Assembly: GCA_964247745.1 (NCBI GenBank)
Contig: CAXTVT010000002.1
Coordinates: 53,592-117,591, forward strand
From: RH-AL1 sp964247745
GTDB taxonomy: Bacteria > Pseudomonadota > Alphaproteobacteria > Rhizobiales > Beijerinckiaceae
DNA: 64,000 nt
Direction of reading: 5' to 3'
A model generated the notes under the pieces. The model was not told the DNA's origin. It searched no databases and saw nothing but the letters and a program-made list of their open reading frames with translations. Made by a program: the position numbers and the translations under genes. Position 1 is the stretch's first letter; the number at the start of each line of letters is the position of its first letter. Positions 56,180-63,854 of the stretch are shown piece by piece.

Positions 56180-56874
56180 CGCCGCCTCCTAGGTTTTGTG
56201 CTTCTTCTTCTAGGGCAGCGCTGGCTGAAGGCCTTAAAACAGCGGCACGGGAAAGGTCCACGCGTCACGCCAGCCGCCGCCACAAGCGGCTTGGGCGCGG
56301 CTTCAAGGACATGTACGCCTCGCTCCGCGAGGAGCACCGCCGCAAGCAGCGCTGTATCGTGATCGTCTGCGAGTCGGCCGACGTCGGTCAGCACGACCGC
56401 GTCAAGGCTGCCGGCATGCGCCCGCTTGAAGAGATCGCGCGTTGCCGGTCCCCAAGACGCCCGAGAAGACTGCCTGGAGAGTCCGAGCACGTAGGCTCCG
56501 ATCCGCAGCCCAGCCGCATCGCTTGCGCGATCCACGACCGTCCTCTGGCCCTCCACCGACGCGACGTCGAGCCAAGCCGACGTGTCCGAGATGAAGGCGA
56601 TTACGCGGTGGCTCGTAGAGGTTTGCTCGCTGCGCCTCGTAGAGACCGGTGACGCCGTTACGCTGGAGTGCGCATCTACGAGCGTGTTTGAGGGATCACG
56701 TCGGTCGTCCCGCCAGCGATCTGCCGCCTGACGACGTGAGGCGATCGATACGCTCGTTGGACTCCGTGGCGAGACGGACGAGGCGACAGCCTCGTCCGTC
56801 GGCCTAGCCATGCCATGCCACGCCCCGCCTAGCGGTGCCTCGTCCTGCCCTGAGAGTTTCTCCTGGTCCGACAT
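56173..56874 (-). CDS. Degenerate serine-recombinase-like protein
   Basis: A 233-residue protein; its ATG shares a base with the upstream stop (TGATG). Residues 1-90 are Ser/Arg-rich and unstructured. From HRVIAFISDTSAWLDVASVE the order of strands and helices matches the resolvase N-terminal fold: SVEGQRTVVDRASDAAGLRI, then LFKRAHAGSLDAVVLTDVGRLAD and LLAERGVHVLEA. The catalytic Ser position is ambiguous, and the usual R-P-x3-L and D-R-L-x-R motifs are degraded (VGRLADD). Recombination is unlikely; a binding role is possible. The arginine-rich end may not be native. Confidence 0.55.
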   Translation of the reverse strand: MSDQEKLSGQDEAPLGGAWHGMARPTDEAVASSVSPRSPTSVSIASRRQAADRWRDDRRDPSNTLVDAHSSVTASPVSTRRSEQTSTSHRVIAFISDTSAWLDVASVEGQRTVVDRASDAAGLRIGAYVLGLSRQSSRASWGPATRDLFKRAHAGSLDAVVLTDVGRLADDHDTALLAAVLLAERGVHVLEAAPKPLVAAAGVTRGPFPCRCFKAFSQRCPRRRSTKPRRRRC

Positions 56875-57452
56875 CAGGTCGCCGGTCCGTTCACGGTAAC
56901 TGCGAATCGGCCGTAACGCGGACGGTGATCGCCGATGCCGATGGTGTCGCCGGCCGCGACGAGCACGTCGATGAGGTCTTCGCGAGCGACGAAGCTCGCG
57001 AGGTACTCGATGCTTACCTCGGCGGACCAGCAGGAGAACGCCGGACGGGTGCGGATCAGTCGGCGGCCGTTGAGAGCCACCGGCGTCCTGAAGCGGAACC
57101 GCTCATCCTGCCGTAGTCCGTCGACGGTTTTGGGCCCATCGTACTCCAATCTGGGATTGCCGCGCACGACGACAGCGCCGCGGTAGATCGCCTTGGCCCG
57201 CCTGCGTGCCGCGGATTGACAGAGCGCCGCCTCGATCGCGTCGCCGCGGATGCAAGGACGGCCGCCCTCAAGCCACAGCCCACCGGTGAACTCGAGGTCG
57301 GCGATCCGCTCGAGATCGGCTTCGGTTTTCTTCTTGCGCGAGGCGAGCCGCGCCAGCTGACGCGCGATGGGGTTGAGGGGGTCGGCCAGCGTCCCGCTGT
57401 GCATCAGCAGCGCGGCGACTCCTACGATGGTCACGTCGATCCGGTCGGTCAC
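56874..57452 (-). CDS. Conserved phage-type protein with GIG-RPRYGRF motif
   Basis: A 192-residue protein starting at GTG 57452, overlapping the HNH stop by four bases (GTGA). DVTIVGVAALLMHSGTLADP, KKKTEADLERIADLEFTGGL, RGDAIEAALCQSAARRRAKA, RTRPAFSCWSAEVSIEY and the C-terminal GIGDHRPRYGRFAVTV are conserved in a protein family I associate with phages and integrative elements; I know no function. The alternating strands and a glycine/arginine-rich final loop loosely recall RAMP-fold proteins, but that is speculative. The next gene overlaps by one base. Confidence 0.65.
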   Translation of the reverse strand: MTDRIDVTIVGVAALLMHSGTLADPLNPIARQLARLASRKKKTEADLERIADLEFTGGLWLEGGRPCIRGDAIEAALCQSAARRRAKAIYRGAVVVRGNPRLEYDGPKTVDGLRQDERFRFRTPVALNGRRLIRTRPAFSCWSAEVSIEYLASFVAREDLIDVLVAAGDTIGIGDHRPRYGRFAVTVNGPAT

Positions 57453-57904
57453 AGCGGCATCCTCGAGGAATCCACCAGGAGGCGTTCGATCGACGGCTTC
57501 GGAAGATCGAGAGGCGCGGGCAGGGCGCGCGTCGCGTTGGAGCGACGCCGCAGCATGTCGGTCACACCGTCGTGGCACTCTACACAAACCGTGGTGAGAT
57601 CGTCGACGAGTTCGCAGCCGAGATTGTCGTAGCAGCGATGGTGGACGGTGAGGGTGGCGGCCGTCGATCCGGCGTTGCAGATCCGGCACCTTCCGCCGCT
57701 GGCTAAGAGCTCAGCGAGACGGGCAGGGGCGATGCGCCACCTGTCGCTGCGAATGTAGCTCTCATATTCAGTCCACGAAAGCCGCTTCTGGCGCCTTGAG
57801 GTCGGAAGGCCAGGCGCGAGCGCGTCGTTGTTTCCCGAGGTGTGTTGGTCTGCTATGCTGCGGTGCTGGTCGTTAAAAGCAGTCAAGATCACATTTCCTG
57901 GCAT
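57449..57904 (-). CDS. HNH-type zinc protein, first gene of operon
   Basis: About 151 residues. ATG 57904 is preferred, since codons further upstream lie inside the operator; this makes the transcript almost leaderless. The core reads WTEYESYIRSDRWRIAPARL then CRICNAGSTAATLTVHHRCYD and TTVCVECHDGV, i.e. two C-x2-C pairs around an H-H, the zinc-stabilised HNH fold. The final catalytic His/Asn position is H in CVECHDGV. HNH proteins are nicking or cutting DNases. It heads the minus-strand operon and is followed by an overlapping gene (GTGA). Confidence 0.75.
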   Translation of the reverse strand: MPGNVILTAFNDQHRSIADQHTSGNNDALAPGLPTSRRQKRLSWTEYESYIRSDRWRIAPARLAELLASGGRCRICNAGSTAATLTVHHRCYDNLGCELVDDLTTVCVECHDGVTDMLRRRSNATRALPAPLDLPKPSIERLLVDSSRMPL

Positions 57905-57905
57905 C

Positions 57906-57932
57906 GCTATTGCGCTAAAATAGCGCAATAGC
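57906..57932. promoter_or_regulatory. 12+3+12 bp palindromic operator
   Basis: GCTATTGCGCTA (57906-57917) and TAGCGCAATAGC (57921-57932) are perfect reverse complements around AAA. The site lies between the divergent HNH operon and the XRE gene, directly over the -10 region of the operon promoter. It is therefore the natural binding site of the XRE protein encoded 60 bp away. The palindrome is observed; binding is inferred. Confidence 0.85.
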
Positions 57933-57945
57933 AACCTGCGGTCAA
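57917..57945 (-). promoter_or_regulatory. Sigma70-like promoter of the HNH operon
   Basis: On the minus strand TTGACC (57945-57940) is followed by exactly 17 bp and TATTTT (57922-57917), close to consensus. The -10 element sits at the centre of the palindromic operator, so repressor binding would block polymerase. The start point would be near 57910, only a few bases before ATG 57904. On the plus strand the same centre gives TAAAAT (57916-57921), a possible -10 for the divergent XRE gene. Confidence 0.7.
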
Positions 57946-57992
57946 GCGCCTGCCTTGGCCGTCATGTCGTTGAGGTGGAACGTGGAAGGCGC

Positions 57993-58241
57993 ATGAATAC
58001 TTTGGGGGCGTCTATCAGGGCAGCTCGGACGCTCCTCGAATGGACGCAGCAAGACCTTGCCGACAAGGCTAGTATAAACGTCGCCACCGTGAAGCGCATC
58101 GAGGCGGGCGCGAAAGGCACTACCGTGATTATAAAGGCTTTACTTGCAGCGATGGCGGTCGAAGGTGTGTTCGTTGTGGAGTCGCTCAACGCACTGGTTC
58201 AAGGCGACATCGAAGTCGTGATCGCCAAGATGAGGCGGTGA
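57993..58241 (+). CDS. XRE-family helix-turn-helix regulator
   Basis: An 82-residue protein from ATG 57993, with GGAAGG 5-6 nt upstream. MNTLGASIRAARTLLEWTQQ then DLADKASINVATVKRIEAGA form the HTH_3 fold (helix-turn-helix about residues 17-38). The short C-terminal part (LLAAMAVEGVFVVESLNAL) would mediate dimerisation. It has no peptidase or second domain, like compact phage/plasmid repressors and antitoxins. It is divergent from the HNH operon and next to the palindromic operator, so it probably represses both itself and the operon. Confidence 0.88.
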   Translation: MNTLGASIRAARTLLEWTQQDLADKASINVATVKRIEAGAKGTTVIIKALLAAMAVEGVFVVESLNALVQGDIEVVIAKMRR

Positions 58242-58285
58242 GTAGGTCGCTCCTTATGGCGGCGCCGACGTCTATCGCGTGTTTC

Positions 58286-58303
58286 TACCATGCAATGGTC
58301 TTT
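58286..58303. repeat. 18-bp direct repeat, copy 1
   Basis: TACCATGCAATGGTCTTT; identical to copy 2 at 58549-58566, with an internal ACCAT/ATGGT inverted repeat. Preceding bases are TTTC here and TTCC at copy 2. Confidence 0.85.
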
Positions 58304-58548
58304 ACGAGCGCTCGTGGGTGCTTTTTAGACGGGAGCTGACGCCGGAGATCTCGCCTCTTGGAGAGTGAATTGAACGTCGTGTGCACGTGGTGTGCGATCC
58401 GAGACGCTGAACCGACGGATCCGCAATTAACGACCTCCGTAGACTTCGATCCCTCCAGTTGAATTGGCAGAGCGCTTTAGACATCCCTGGTTAGCTGTTC
58501 GTTTGAATGGTGACGAAGGAAAACGTCGGCTATTCTCAAGCGAGTTCC

Positions 58549-58566
58549 TACCATGCAATGGTCTTT
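58549..58566. repeat. 18-bp direct repeat, copy 2
   Basis: Identical to copy 1 at 58286-58303 and in the same orientation, 263 bp apart. The two bracket a gene-free stretch between the XRE regulator and the relaxase. Confidence 0.85.
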
Positions 58567-58666
58567 GTCTACGACACCGGATGGTGAACAGCGCGGATCT
58601 CGTTTCAGGCTGCGCACGAGCAGTGGTGTTGGTCCCTGCGCCGGTCAGTCTGACAATGCTCCCTGG

Positions 58667-61600
58667 TTAAAGGCCGCGGTGGTCCTTGCTTTTCGCGCGT
58701 GCGGTGGGCCATCGCGATTGGCCCTGAGATGCGCTACGCCGTGACGTGAGGCGCTGCATCGCTCCCTCACGCTGTTTGAGCGTCTTCGCGATGGCCGCGA
58801 GGGTTGGCGAGAGGGTGCTGAAGCGCTTGGCGTGCTTGAGGCGCACGACCATCTTGCGAGCAGTATCATCCGGAACCGTCCAGCGTGCGGCGGCTGGATG
58901 AGGCGCCGAGACGGGTTCTGCGATCGCTAGTGCCGATGTCGAGACCTCGGTCGGTTGTCCGTACGTATGCGAAGCGCCGGTACCTTTGGTCTCGCCATCC
59001 GCCGCCCGGCGCACAAGCCTGCCGTGCGACTGTCCGCCATCGTCGCTGCGTTCGATGTCCGTCCGCAACCCGACTTGCGGTCGCGCGCGCGTCCGCGCGC
59101 TCGCCATTCTCTCGTGAGTCATCCCCAGGGGGATCGCCGACGCTCCGCGCCCAACGGCCTCGTCCAGCACGCGGTTCGTCACGGCGAGCACCGCTTCCAG
59201 GCTGACGAGAAGGTCCTTGAGCGCCGCCCGGACCGATGCGCGCCTGACGACGTCGACAGCGCTCCGCAGCCTCGTGACCCGATCTATGATCGATGCGCTT
59301 TTGCCGGGGATCGCCTCCAAAACGGCGGCGTCGTAATGTTCCGATTCCGTCGGGGTTATGAGACTTCTCGCGGTGATCTCCGGAATGGGTTTGGTCACGC
59401 GCACCGCGTGCTGGGTGACTGATGGCGCCTCTGCTTGACCTCGGTTTGCCTCCAACGAGCGGAACAACGCTTCCGGCTCGCCGGGCTGATACGTGCTACC
59501 TGCCTTCTTGCCGCCGTCTGCTTCCGCTTCGCCACCGATGCGGGAGGGACGCAGCGGGACGGCTCCGACCGGCTGAGCCGTCATAACGGCGGACAACCCC
59601 GCGAACGCGCGGCTACGTGCCCTCAAGGCAGGCTCGATCCGCGCAAGACTGCGGGCAACGAACCGCCTGCGTGCCGGACCTGCGAGGTCGGCCGCGTGCA
59701 CGCCGCGCTCCGCCTTGAGCGTGGCGGTCAATCTGAGCCGGATCGCGTCGCGGCGCATTTCCTCGAGACGTTCGACGACAGGTTCCCTTGCACGCCTGTC
59801 GAGCCGCTCGGCGATCGCCTCCCAGAGCCGCCCTTCTTCAGGTCGTCGGCCGAGTCCGTCCTGGCGCACCATCGGCGCATCGACGGCAAGTTCGGCGTCG
59901 CGGTCGAAGAGGACCGTCGCCGTGCTCGGCAGGCCCAGTCGCGACGCGTGCGCCGAACCCTCCATGATGGCGGCGACGCTCATGTCGTCCGCGCGGCAGG
60001 GCCACAGGGCCGCGTACCCGTACGAGACCGTCATCGTCTTGGACGCGGGATTGAAGAGCGAGGGCCACTTGATGAAGGCCGCCGACCCCTTCGCCGTCGT
60101 GACGGTCACGCCGGCCTCATCAATGGCGTTTACGAGCACGGTGCTGCCGGCGCTTCCTACCCGACCGCCCTTTCCACCTACGACGCCGTTGACGTTGGCG
60201 GTTAAGACGATCGTCTCCCCCGGCGCGAGCGGGATGGTGCGCCGGCCGCCGTCGCCGTCCAGCGTCCTGACGATCTTGACGTCCGGCCCGATGGCGCCGC
60301 GCTCGCGCAGGCGCCCGCGGACCTCGTCCTCGACGTCGTGGACGTCCTGCTTCCGCGCGACTTGCACCGGCATGGCGAAGCCGTGCGGTGACCGCCGCGC
60401 GATCCACAAGTCCGCCGCCGCTGCGACGACGGCCTCGCGCCCCCCTCCGACAAGGACCGCCGAGCCGTCGCCCGCCTTCGCTCGTAACGCGGCGCCGTCG
60501 AGCGGCCGCGTCGCGGAGACCTGCGCTGCCTCCTCCTTGAGCGGCGGGAGCGAGGCCGCGATGCGGTCGATGTCGCTCGGCGTTGCGTCCGCGACTTCAA
60601 CGAGGGCCAGCGCCGCCGCCGTGCGGGTCGACATGAAGCGCTTCGACGCTACCGCTCTAAGGCGCGAGGTCGCGATCGCGTGGGCGTCGACGGGTGTCTC
60701 GCGATGCTTCGTGCTGCTTGCGGTATCGAAGGATACGAGGTGAGGGAGCCGCGATCCGATGGCTGCCGCCTGAGCGTACCATGAGGCGAGGTCGCCGACG
60801 TCGTCTCGCCTCGGCGCGCGCGGATCGCCCTGGACGGCGCCCTTGAGCAGCGCGGTGCTCAGCGGCCACTCGGCCGCGTCGAGGTCCAGGCCTTGCCGCA
60901 CGGCGTAGACCCGCGCCTTCTCGGCACCTTGCATCGTCCTCTTGGAGAAGAGCCTGACGAGTTCCTCCGGGACCTTGTCTAGCCGTGCACAGTCCTGGTC
61001 GGGGTGGAGCGAGACCGCGACGCCGGCGCGTCGCAATTCGCCGGCGAGGAGCATCTGGTACGTCGCACCGAGTGTCTTGACGTGGTGCTGGAGGGCACCG
61101 GTGTCGATCTTGCCGGGGCGCCCGTCGTCGGCGAGCGCGGCGGTGAGTAGCAGAACCTGTTCGTGGACGTGCGGATCGCCCGCGGCGAGCCTCCCGCTCC
61201 CCGCGAGGCTTTCTGCGTAGGTCGGGCGGGCGGTGAAGTGCGTGAGGGAGGCCCAGCAGGTCGAGGCCGGCAGCTCGAAGCGCCCGCCGTCGCCGCGCCG
61301 GACATGGCCGATCAGGCGATCCAGCTCGTCCATCGTGCGGCCAGCGGCCGCTTGGTGCGCGTTGAGGAGTATCGCCCGCTCGGCGCCGGGCGCGAGCGCG
61401 ACGCCGATGCTGAGCGATTTCGGCGCGTCTAACGAGAGCAGCAACGCCGAGATGCCCGATCCCGGACGCCGGGAGAGTTCGCCCACGACCCCGCGCTTCA
61501 GCTCGTCGCCGTTCGAGCGTCGGCCGTTCGCCATACTCGCCTGTTCCGCCCCGTTGGGAGTCCTGTCCTCATTGAGCCCGTAAAGCCGGAAGAGGCGCCT

Positions 61601-62023
61601 GGCGGGCGCGAGCGAGGGTAGGGGGGCATCGCCGTCCGCTCTCAGGCCGGCCGCGACATGCGCGATCTCGGCGCGGGTCGGGAGCCGGCCCGCCTGGAGG
61701 CCGAGTGCTTCGACGAGGCTGCGCTGCGGTGGCGCATGCTCGATCCCGGCGATGCCGGCGCCGCGGGCGGTACGGCCCGCCAGCAGCGCCGCGATCGCCC
61801 CGACGTCGTTCCAGCCGTCGTCGATCTCGAGCAGCGTCGCCAGCCTTGGATCGAGGTCGCGTCGCAGTCGGGCCACGGTGCGCGAACCGAGGTCGGGTCC
61901 TCCGACACCGTAAGGCGCGAGTTCCTCGGCCAGTTCACGCCCGACCGTCGGATCGCACATGTGCCTCGCCATAGGCATCGCCTGCGCCGGGGTGCAGGCG
62001 GTCATCTTGCCGAGGTTCAGCAT
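58667..62023 (-). CDS. MobF-like relaxase with collapsed helicase region
   Basis: A 1,118-residue protein. MLNLGKMTACTPAQA starts the relaxase; a single N-terminal Tyr (Y38, ELAPYG) stands where relatives have a Y-Y-type motif. LSLDAPKSLSIGVALAPGAE, ASLTHFTARPT (H262) and DPHVHEQVLLL (H285, H287) form the TrwC/TraI relaxase core. The usual D-P-x2-H-x-H metal motif reads DPHVHEQ, so the last His is Gln. Of the helicase only the C-terminal part remains (about 545-680: DVHDVEDEVRGRLRERGAIG to MTVSYGY); there is no Walker A. The last 400 residues are basic. It belongs to the mobilisation operon and may be decayed or dependent on a helper. Confidence 0.8.
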   Translation of the reverse strand: MLNLGKMTACTPAQAMPMARHMCDPTVGRELAEELAPYGVGGPDLGSRTVARLRRDLDPRLATLLEIDDGWNDVGAIAALLAGRTARGAGIAGIEHAPPQRSLVEALGLQAGRLPTRAEIAHVAAGLRADGDAPLPSLAPARRLFRLYGLNEDRTPNGAEQASMANGRRSNGDELKRGVVGELSRRPGSGISALLLSLDAPKSLSIGVALAPGAERAILLNAHQAAAGRTMDELDRLIGHVRRGDGGRFELPASTCWASLTHFTARPTYAESLAGSGRLAAGDPHVHEQVLLLTAALADDGRPGKIDTGALQHHVKTLGATYQMLLAGELRRAGVAVSLHPDQDCARLDKVPEELVRLFSKRTMQGAEKARVYAVRQGLDLDAAEWPLSTALLKGAVQGDPRAPRRDDVGDLASWYAQAAAIGSRLPHLVSFDTASSTKHRETPVDAHAIATSRLRAVASKRFMSTRTAAALALVEVADATPSDIDRIAASLPPLKEEAAQVSATRPLDGAALRAKAGDGSAVLVGGGREAVVAAAADLWIARRSPHGFAMPVQVARKQDVHDVEDEVRGRLRERGAIGPDVKIVRTLDGDGGRRTIPLAPGETIVLTANVNGVVGGKGGRVGSAGSTVLVNAIDEAGVTVTTAKGSAAFIKWPSLFNPASKTMTVSYGYAALWPCRADDMSVAAIMEGSAHASRLGLPSTATVLFDRDAELAVDAPMVRQDGLGRRPEEGRLWEAIAERLDRRAREPVVERLEEMRRDAIRLRLTATLKAERGVHAADLAGPARRRFVARSLARIEPALRARSRAFAGLSAVMTAQPVGAVPLRPSRIGGEAEADGGKKAGSTYQPGEPEALFRSLEANRGQAEAPSVTQHAVRVTKPIPEITARSLITPTESEHYDAAVLEAIPGKSASIIDRVTRLRSAVDVVRRASVRAALKDLLVSLEAVLAVTNRVLDEAVGRGASAIPLGMTHERMASARTRARPQVGLRTDIERSDDGGQSHGRLVRRAADGETKGTGASHTYGQPTEVSTSALAIAEPVSAPHPAAARWTVPDDTARKMVVRLKHAKRFSTLSPTLAAIAKTLKQREGAMQRLTSRRSASQGQSRWPTARAKSKDHRGL

Positions 62024-62033
62024 GCGCGGACGT

Positions 62034-62339
62034 TCATCTTGCCCGGGGTGCGCCCGGCTTGCCGGTGCGCGTCGCCAGGACGTTCAGGATCTCCGTTTGC
62101 ACCGTGAGCGTCTCCTGGATGCGTTGAAGCGCCTCGAGCAGTTGGTTGTCGCCGTCCGCGTCGCCGGCGAGCTCGTTGAGCTTGCGAAGCTGGCTCGTGT
62201 GTTCTTCGAGGACGTCGCCCATGCGGCGTACCGCGATCGTCAATGCGGCAAGCTGGGCCTGAACGCCGACGGACGGCGGCTCCGGCGACGCAACCTTGGT
62301 GCTGCGAGACTCTTTTCCTACGGCGATTTCCTGTGCCAT
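62034..62339 (-). CDS. Small coiled-coil protein of mobilisation operon
   Basis: A 101-residue protein, ATG 62339, one base after the preceding stop. VQAQLAALTIAVRRMGDVLE and EEHTSQLRKLNELAGDADGD are strong amphipathic helices, probably a coiled coil, followed by LLEALQRIQETLTVQTEIL and a basic tail. Small helical genes directly ahead of relaxases often encode accessory factors that assist relaxosome assembly. There is no recognised DNA-binding motif. It ends 10 nt before the relaxase. Confidence 0.65.
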   Translation of the reverse strand: MAQEIAVGKESRSTKVASPEPPSVGVQAQLAALTIAVRRMGDVLEEHTSQLRKLNELAGDADGDNQLLEALQRIQETLTVQTEILNVLATRTGKPGAPRAR

Positions 62340-62340
62340 G

Positions 62341-62844
62341 TCAGCGGCCTCTCGCGCTCTTCATCAGGATCACGTCCATCGAGCAATGGTAGGCGCCGGT
62401 CGGGTCGCGTGCGGCAGCACCGCAGTGCACCAGGCCCTGGCCGCCGGCCTCGAAGTCGATCACCAGAGAAGGCTGCTGCCGCTGGGATCGCCAGACGATG
62501 GCGGTGAGCGCGCCGATGCAGATGAGGTTCGCGGCCACGACGGCGATCCCCCAGAACTTCACGGCCTTTGTGATCGCCGTCCGACGCTTTTGCAGCTTGA
62601 CGAGGTTATCTTCGGCGACGCGGACCTCGTCGACGAGCGTGCAGAGCAGCACGGTGGAATGACGCACTGTGCCGCTCAGGATCTCGACCGCGAACCTCGT
62701 AGCGCTTTCCGCCTTGATCTTCGCGTTGTCCAAGGCTTGGGCCATCCTGTCCAGGATGGCCTCGACCTCGCTGCGGACCGCCTGCGTGTCGATGAGGCGG
62801 TCCGACGGCATCAGGGAAGGATCGGGGGACTTCTTGTCCGCCAC
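62341..62844 (-). CDS. One-pass membrane protein of mobilisation operon
   Basis: A 167-residue protein starting at GTG 62844, two bases after the ATPase stop (VADKKSPDPSLMPSDRLID). Residues 20-95 are helical (VRSEVEAILDRMAQALDNAK, LVDEVRVAEDNLVKLQKRR). One membrane helix follows (AVKFWGIAVVAANLICIGAL, about 97-118), then a short tail with two Cys (VHCGAAARDPTGAYHCSMD), presumably periplasmic. It may tether the ATPase or relaxosome to the membrane. The position after an StbB-like ATPase suggests analogy with StbC, but no sequence match can be claimed. Confidence 0.68.
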   Translation of the reverse strand: MADKKSPDPSLMPSDRLIDTQAVRSEVEAILDRMAQALDNAKIKAESATRFAVEILSGTVRHSTVLLCTLVDEVRVAEDNLVKLQKRRTAITKAVKFWGIAVVAANLICIGALTAIVWRSQRQQPSLVIDFEAGGQGLVHCGAAARDPTGAYHCSMDVILMKSARGR

Positions 62845-62846
62845 GT

Positions 62847-63854
62847 TCAGCCCTCGCCCTGCGAGAACGGTAAAATGTCGACATGCTTGCGGCAAGCCGC
62901 ACGCATCTCTCGGAGGAAGTGCGCGGCCCCCGCCTGCTGGAACTCGTTCAACGGCGAGTCCCAGTCCATGCGCGCAGCCCACTCGAAAGGTCTTTTCGTG
63001 TTGTGAAAGGCGGCGCCTCCGGGCAGCGCGGGCATCATCATCTGGCGGGCGCCGCGCTTGATCAGCCCGTGTATCCGCGGGTCGCGCAACACCGGCCCGA
63101 ACGCCAGCGACGCATCCTGTCCAGCGGGAACGAGGAACTCGTTCAGCATCAGTAGGATGTCGCGCGGCAGGTAGGCGCCGTCGAACTTCTCCAGCACCAT
63201 CAGGTCGTCGAGGTTCAACCCGACGGGGACGACGAGGACGGGGCGGATGCCGTTCGCCTCCTGTATCGCCTGTAGGTGGATCTTCCTTGCTACGGCGCAG
63301 AATGTCCTGACGGAGGCGAACCCGATGTCGATCATGACGTCGCACTTGTACTGCTTCTGGAAAGCGAAGAGTTTCTTCAGGCCCTCTTCGAAGAAAACGT
63401 CCTCGGCGTTGTCCGGGCGCATGACCCTATCGAGACCAAATCTTGCCGTCATGCTCGCATTATCGCGATCGAAATCGGCGAGCGCGATCTTCATCCCCGC
63501 GGCGATCGCGTGCTCCGCGACGAATTCGCAAGCGAAGCTTTTGCCCACCTGAGAACGTCCGGCGAAGATGACGAAGCGGGGCGACGTCGCGAGCACGGCC
63601 TCGTTGCTGGTTTCCGTGCCCGGCGCCTCGCTCCATTTGTGAGGCGGCGGTGCCTTCACAGCACCGAAGTTGGTGTACAACTTGGCCAGGTCGGCTGCCG
63701 TCTGTTGCACTACATGCGCTACCGGGCCTGTCGAAGACGAGTTGTAGTTCCCGCTGATACCGTCGATGAGACCGTTCAGTGGCTCTCCTTGCAGGTTGTC
63801 GTGATGCCGCTGCTGGGCGGCACGGTGCTTGGGTGTTGTATCTTTCTTCATCAT
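62847..63854 (-). CDS. StbB/TraL-like P-loop ATPase
   Basis: A 335-residue protein; its ATG overlaps the previous stop (ATGA). After a 90-residue basic start, SPRFVIFAGRSQVGKSFACE holds a Walker A (GRSQVGKS, 99-106) in ParA/MinD-like style but without the signature second Lys (S-Q-V-G-K-S). ALADFDRDNASMTARFGLDR and CDVMIDIGFAS follow as the switch and Walker B regions. Such proteins sit beside relaxase genes on conjugative plasmids (StbB of R388, TraL of RP4) and aid plasmid positioning or transfer. The gene is coupled to the partial gene before it and the membrane protein after it. Confidence 0.8.
   Translation of the reverse strand: MMKKDTTPKHRAAQQRHHDNLQGEPLNGLIDGISGNYNSSSTGPVAHVVQQTAADLAKLYTNFGAVKAPPPHKWSEAPGTETSNEAVLATSPRFVIFAGRSQVGKSFACEFVAEHAIAAGMKIALADFDRDNASMTARFGLDRVMRPDNAEDVFFEEGLKKLFAFQKQYKCDVMIDIGFASVRTFCAVARKIHLQAIQEANGIRPVLVVPVGLNLDDLMVLEKFDGAYLPRDILLMLNEFLVPAGQDASLAFGPVLRDPRIHGLIKRGARQMMMPALPGGAAFHNTKRPFEWAARMDWDSPLNEFQQAGAAHFLREMRAACRKHVDILPFSQGEG

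Larger units (their letters stand above)
58242..58666. other. Gene-free 425 bp with a direct repeat
   Basis: I see no convincing gene. The 18-bp sequence TACCATGCAATGGTCTTT occurs at 58286-58303 and again at 58549-58566, 263 bp apart, with similar flanking bases. It contains the small inverted repeat ACCAT-GCA-ATGGT. CCCTGGTTA also occurs twice (about 58485 and 58664). The interval lies between the XRE gene and the 3' end of the relaxase gene. It could carry a transfer origin, a recombination scar or a regulatory region; nothing decides between these. Confidence 0.4.
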
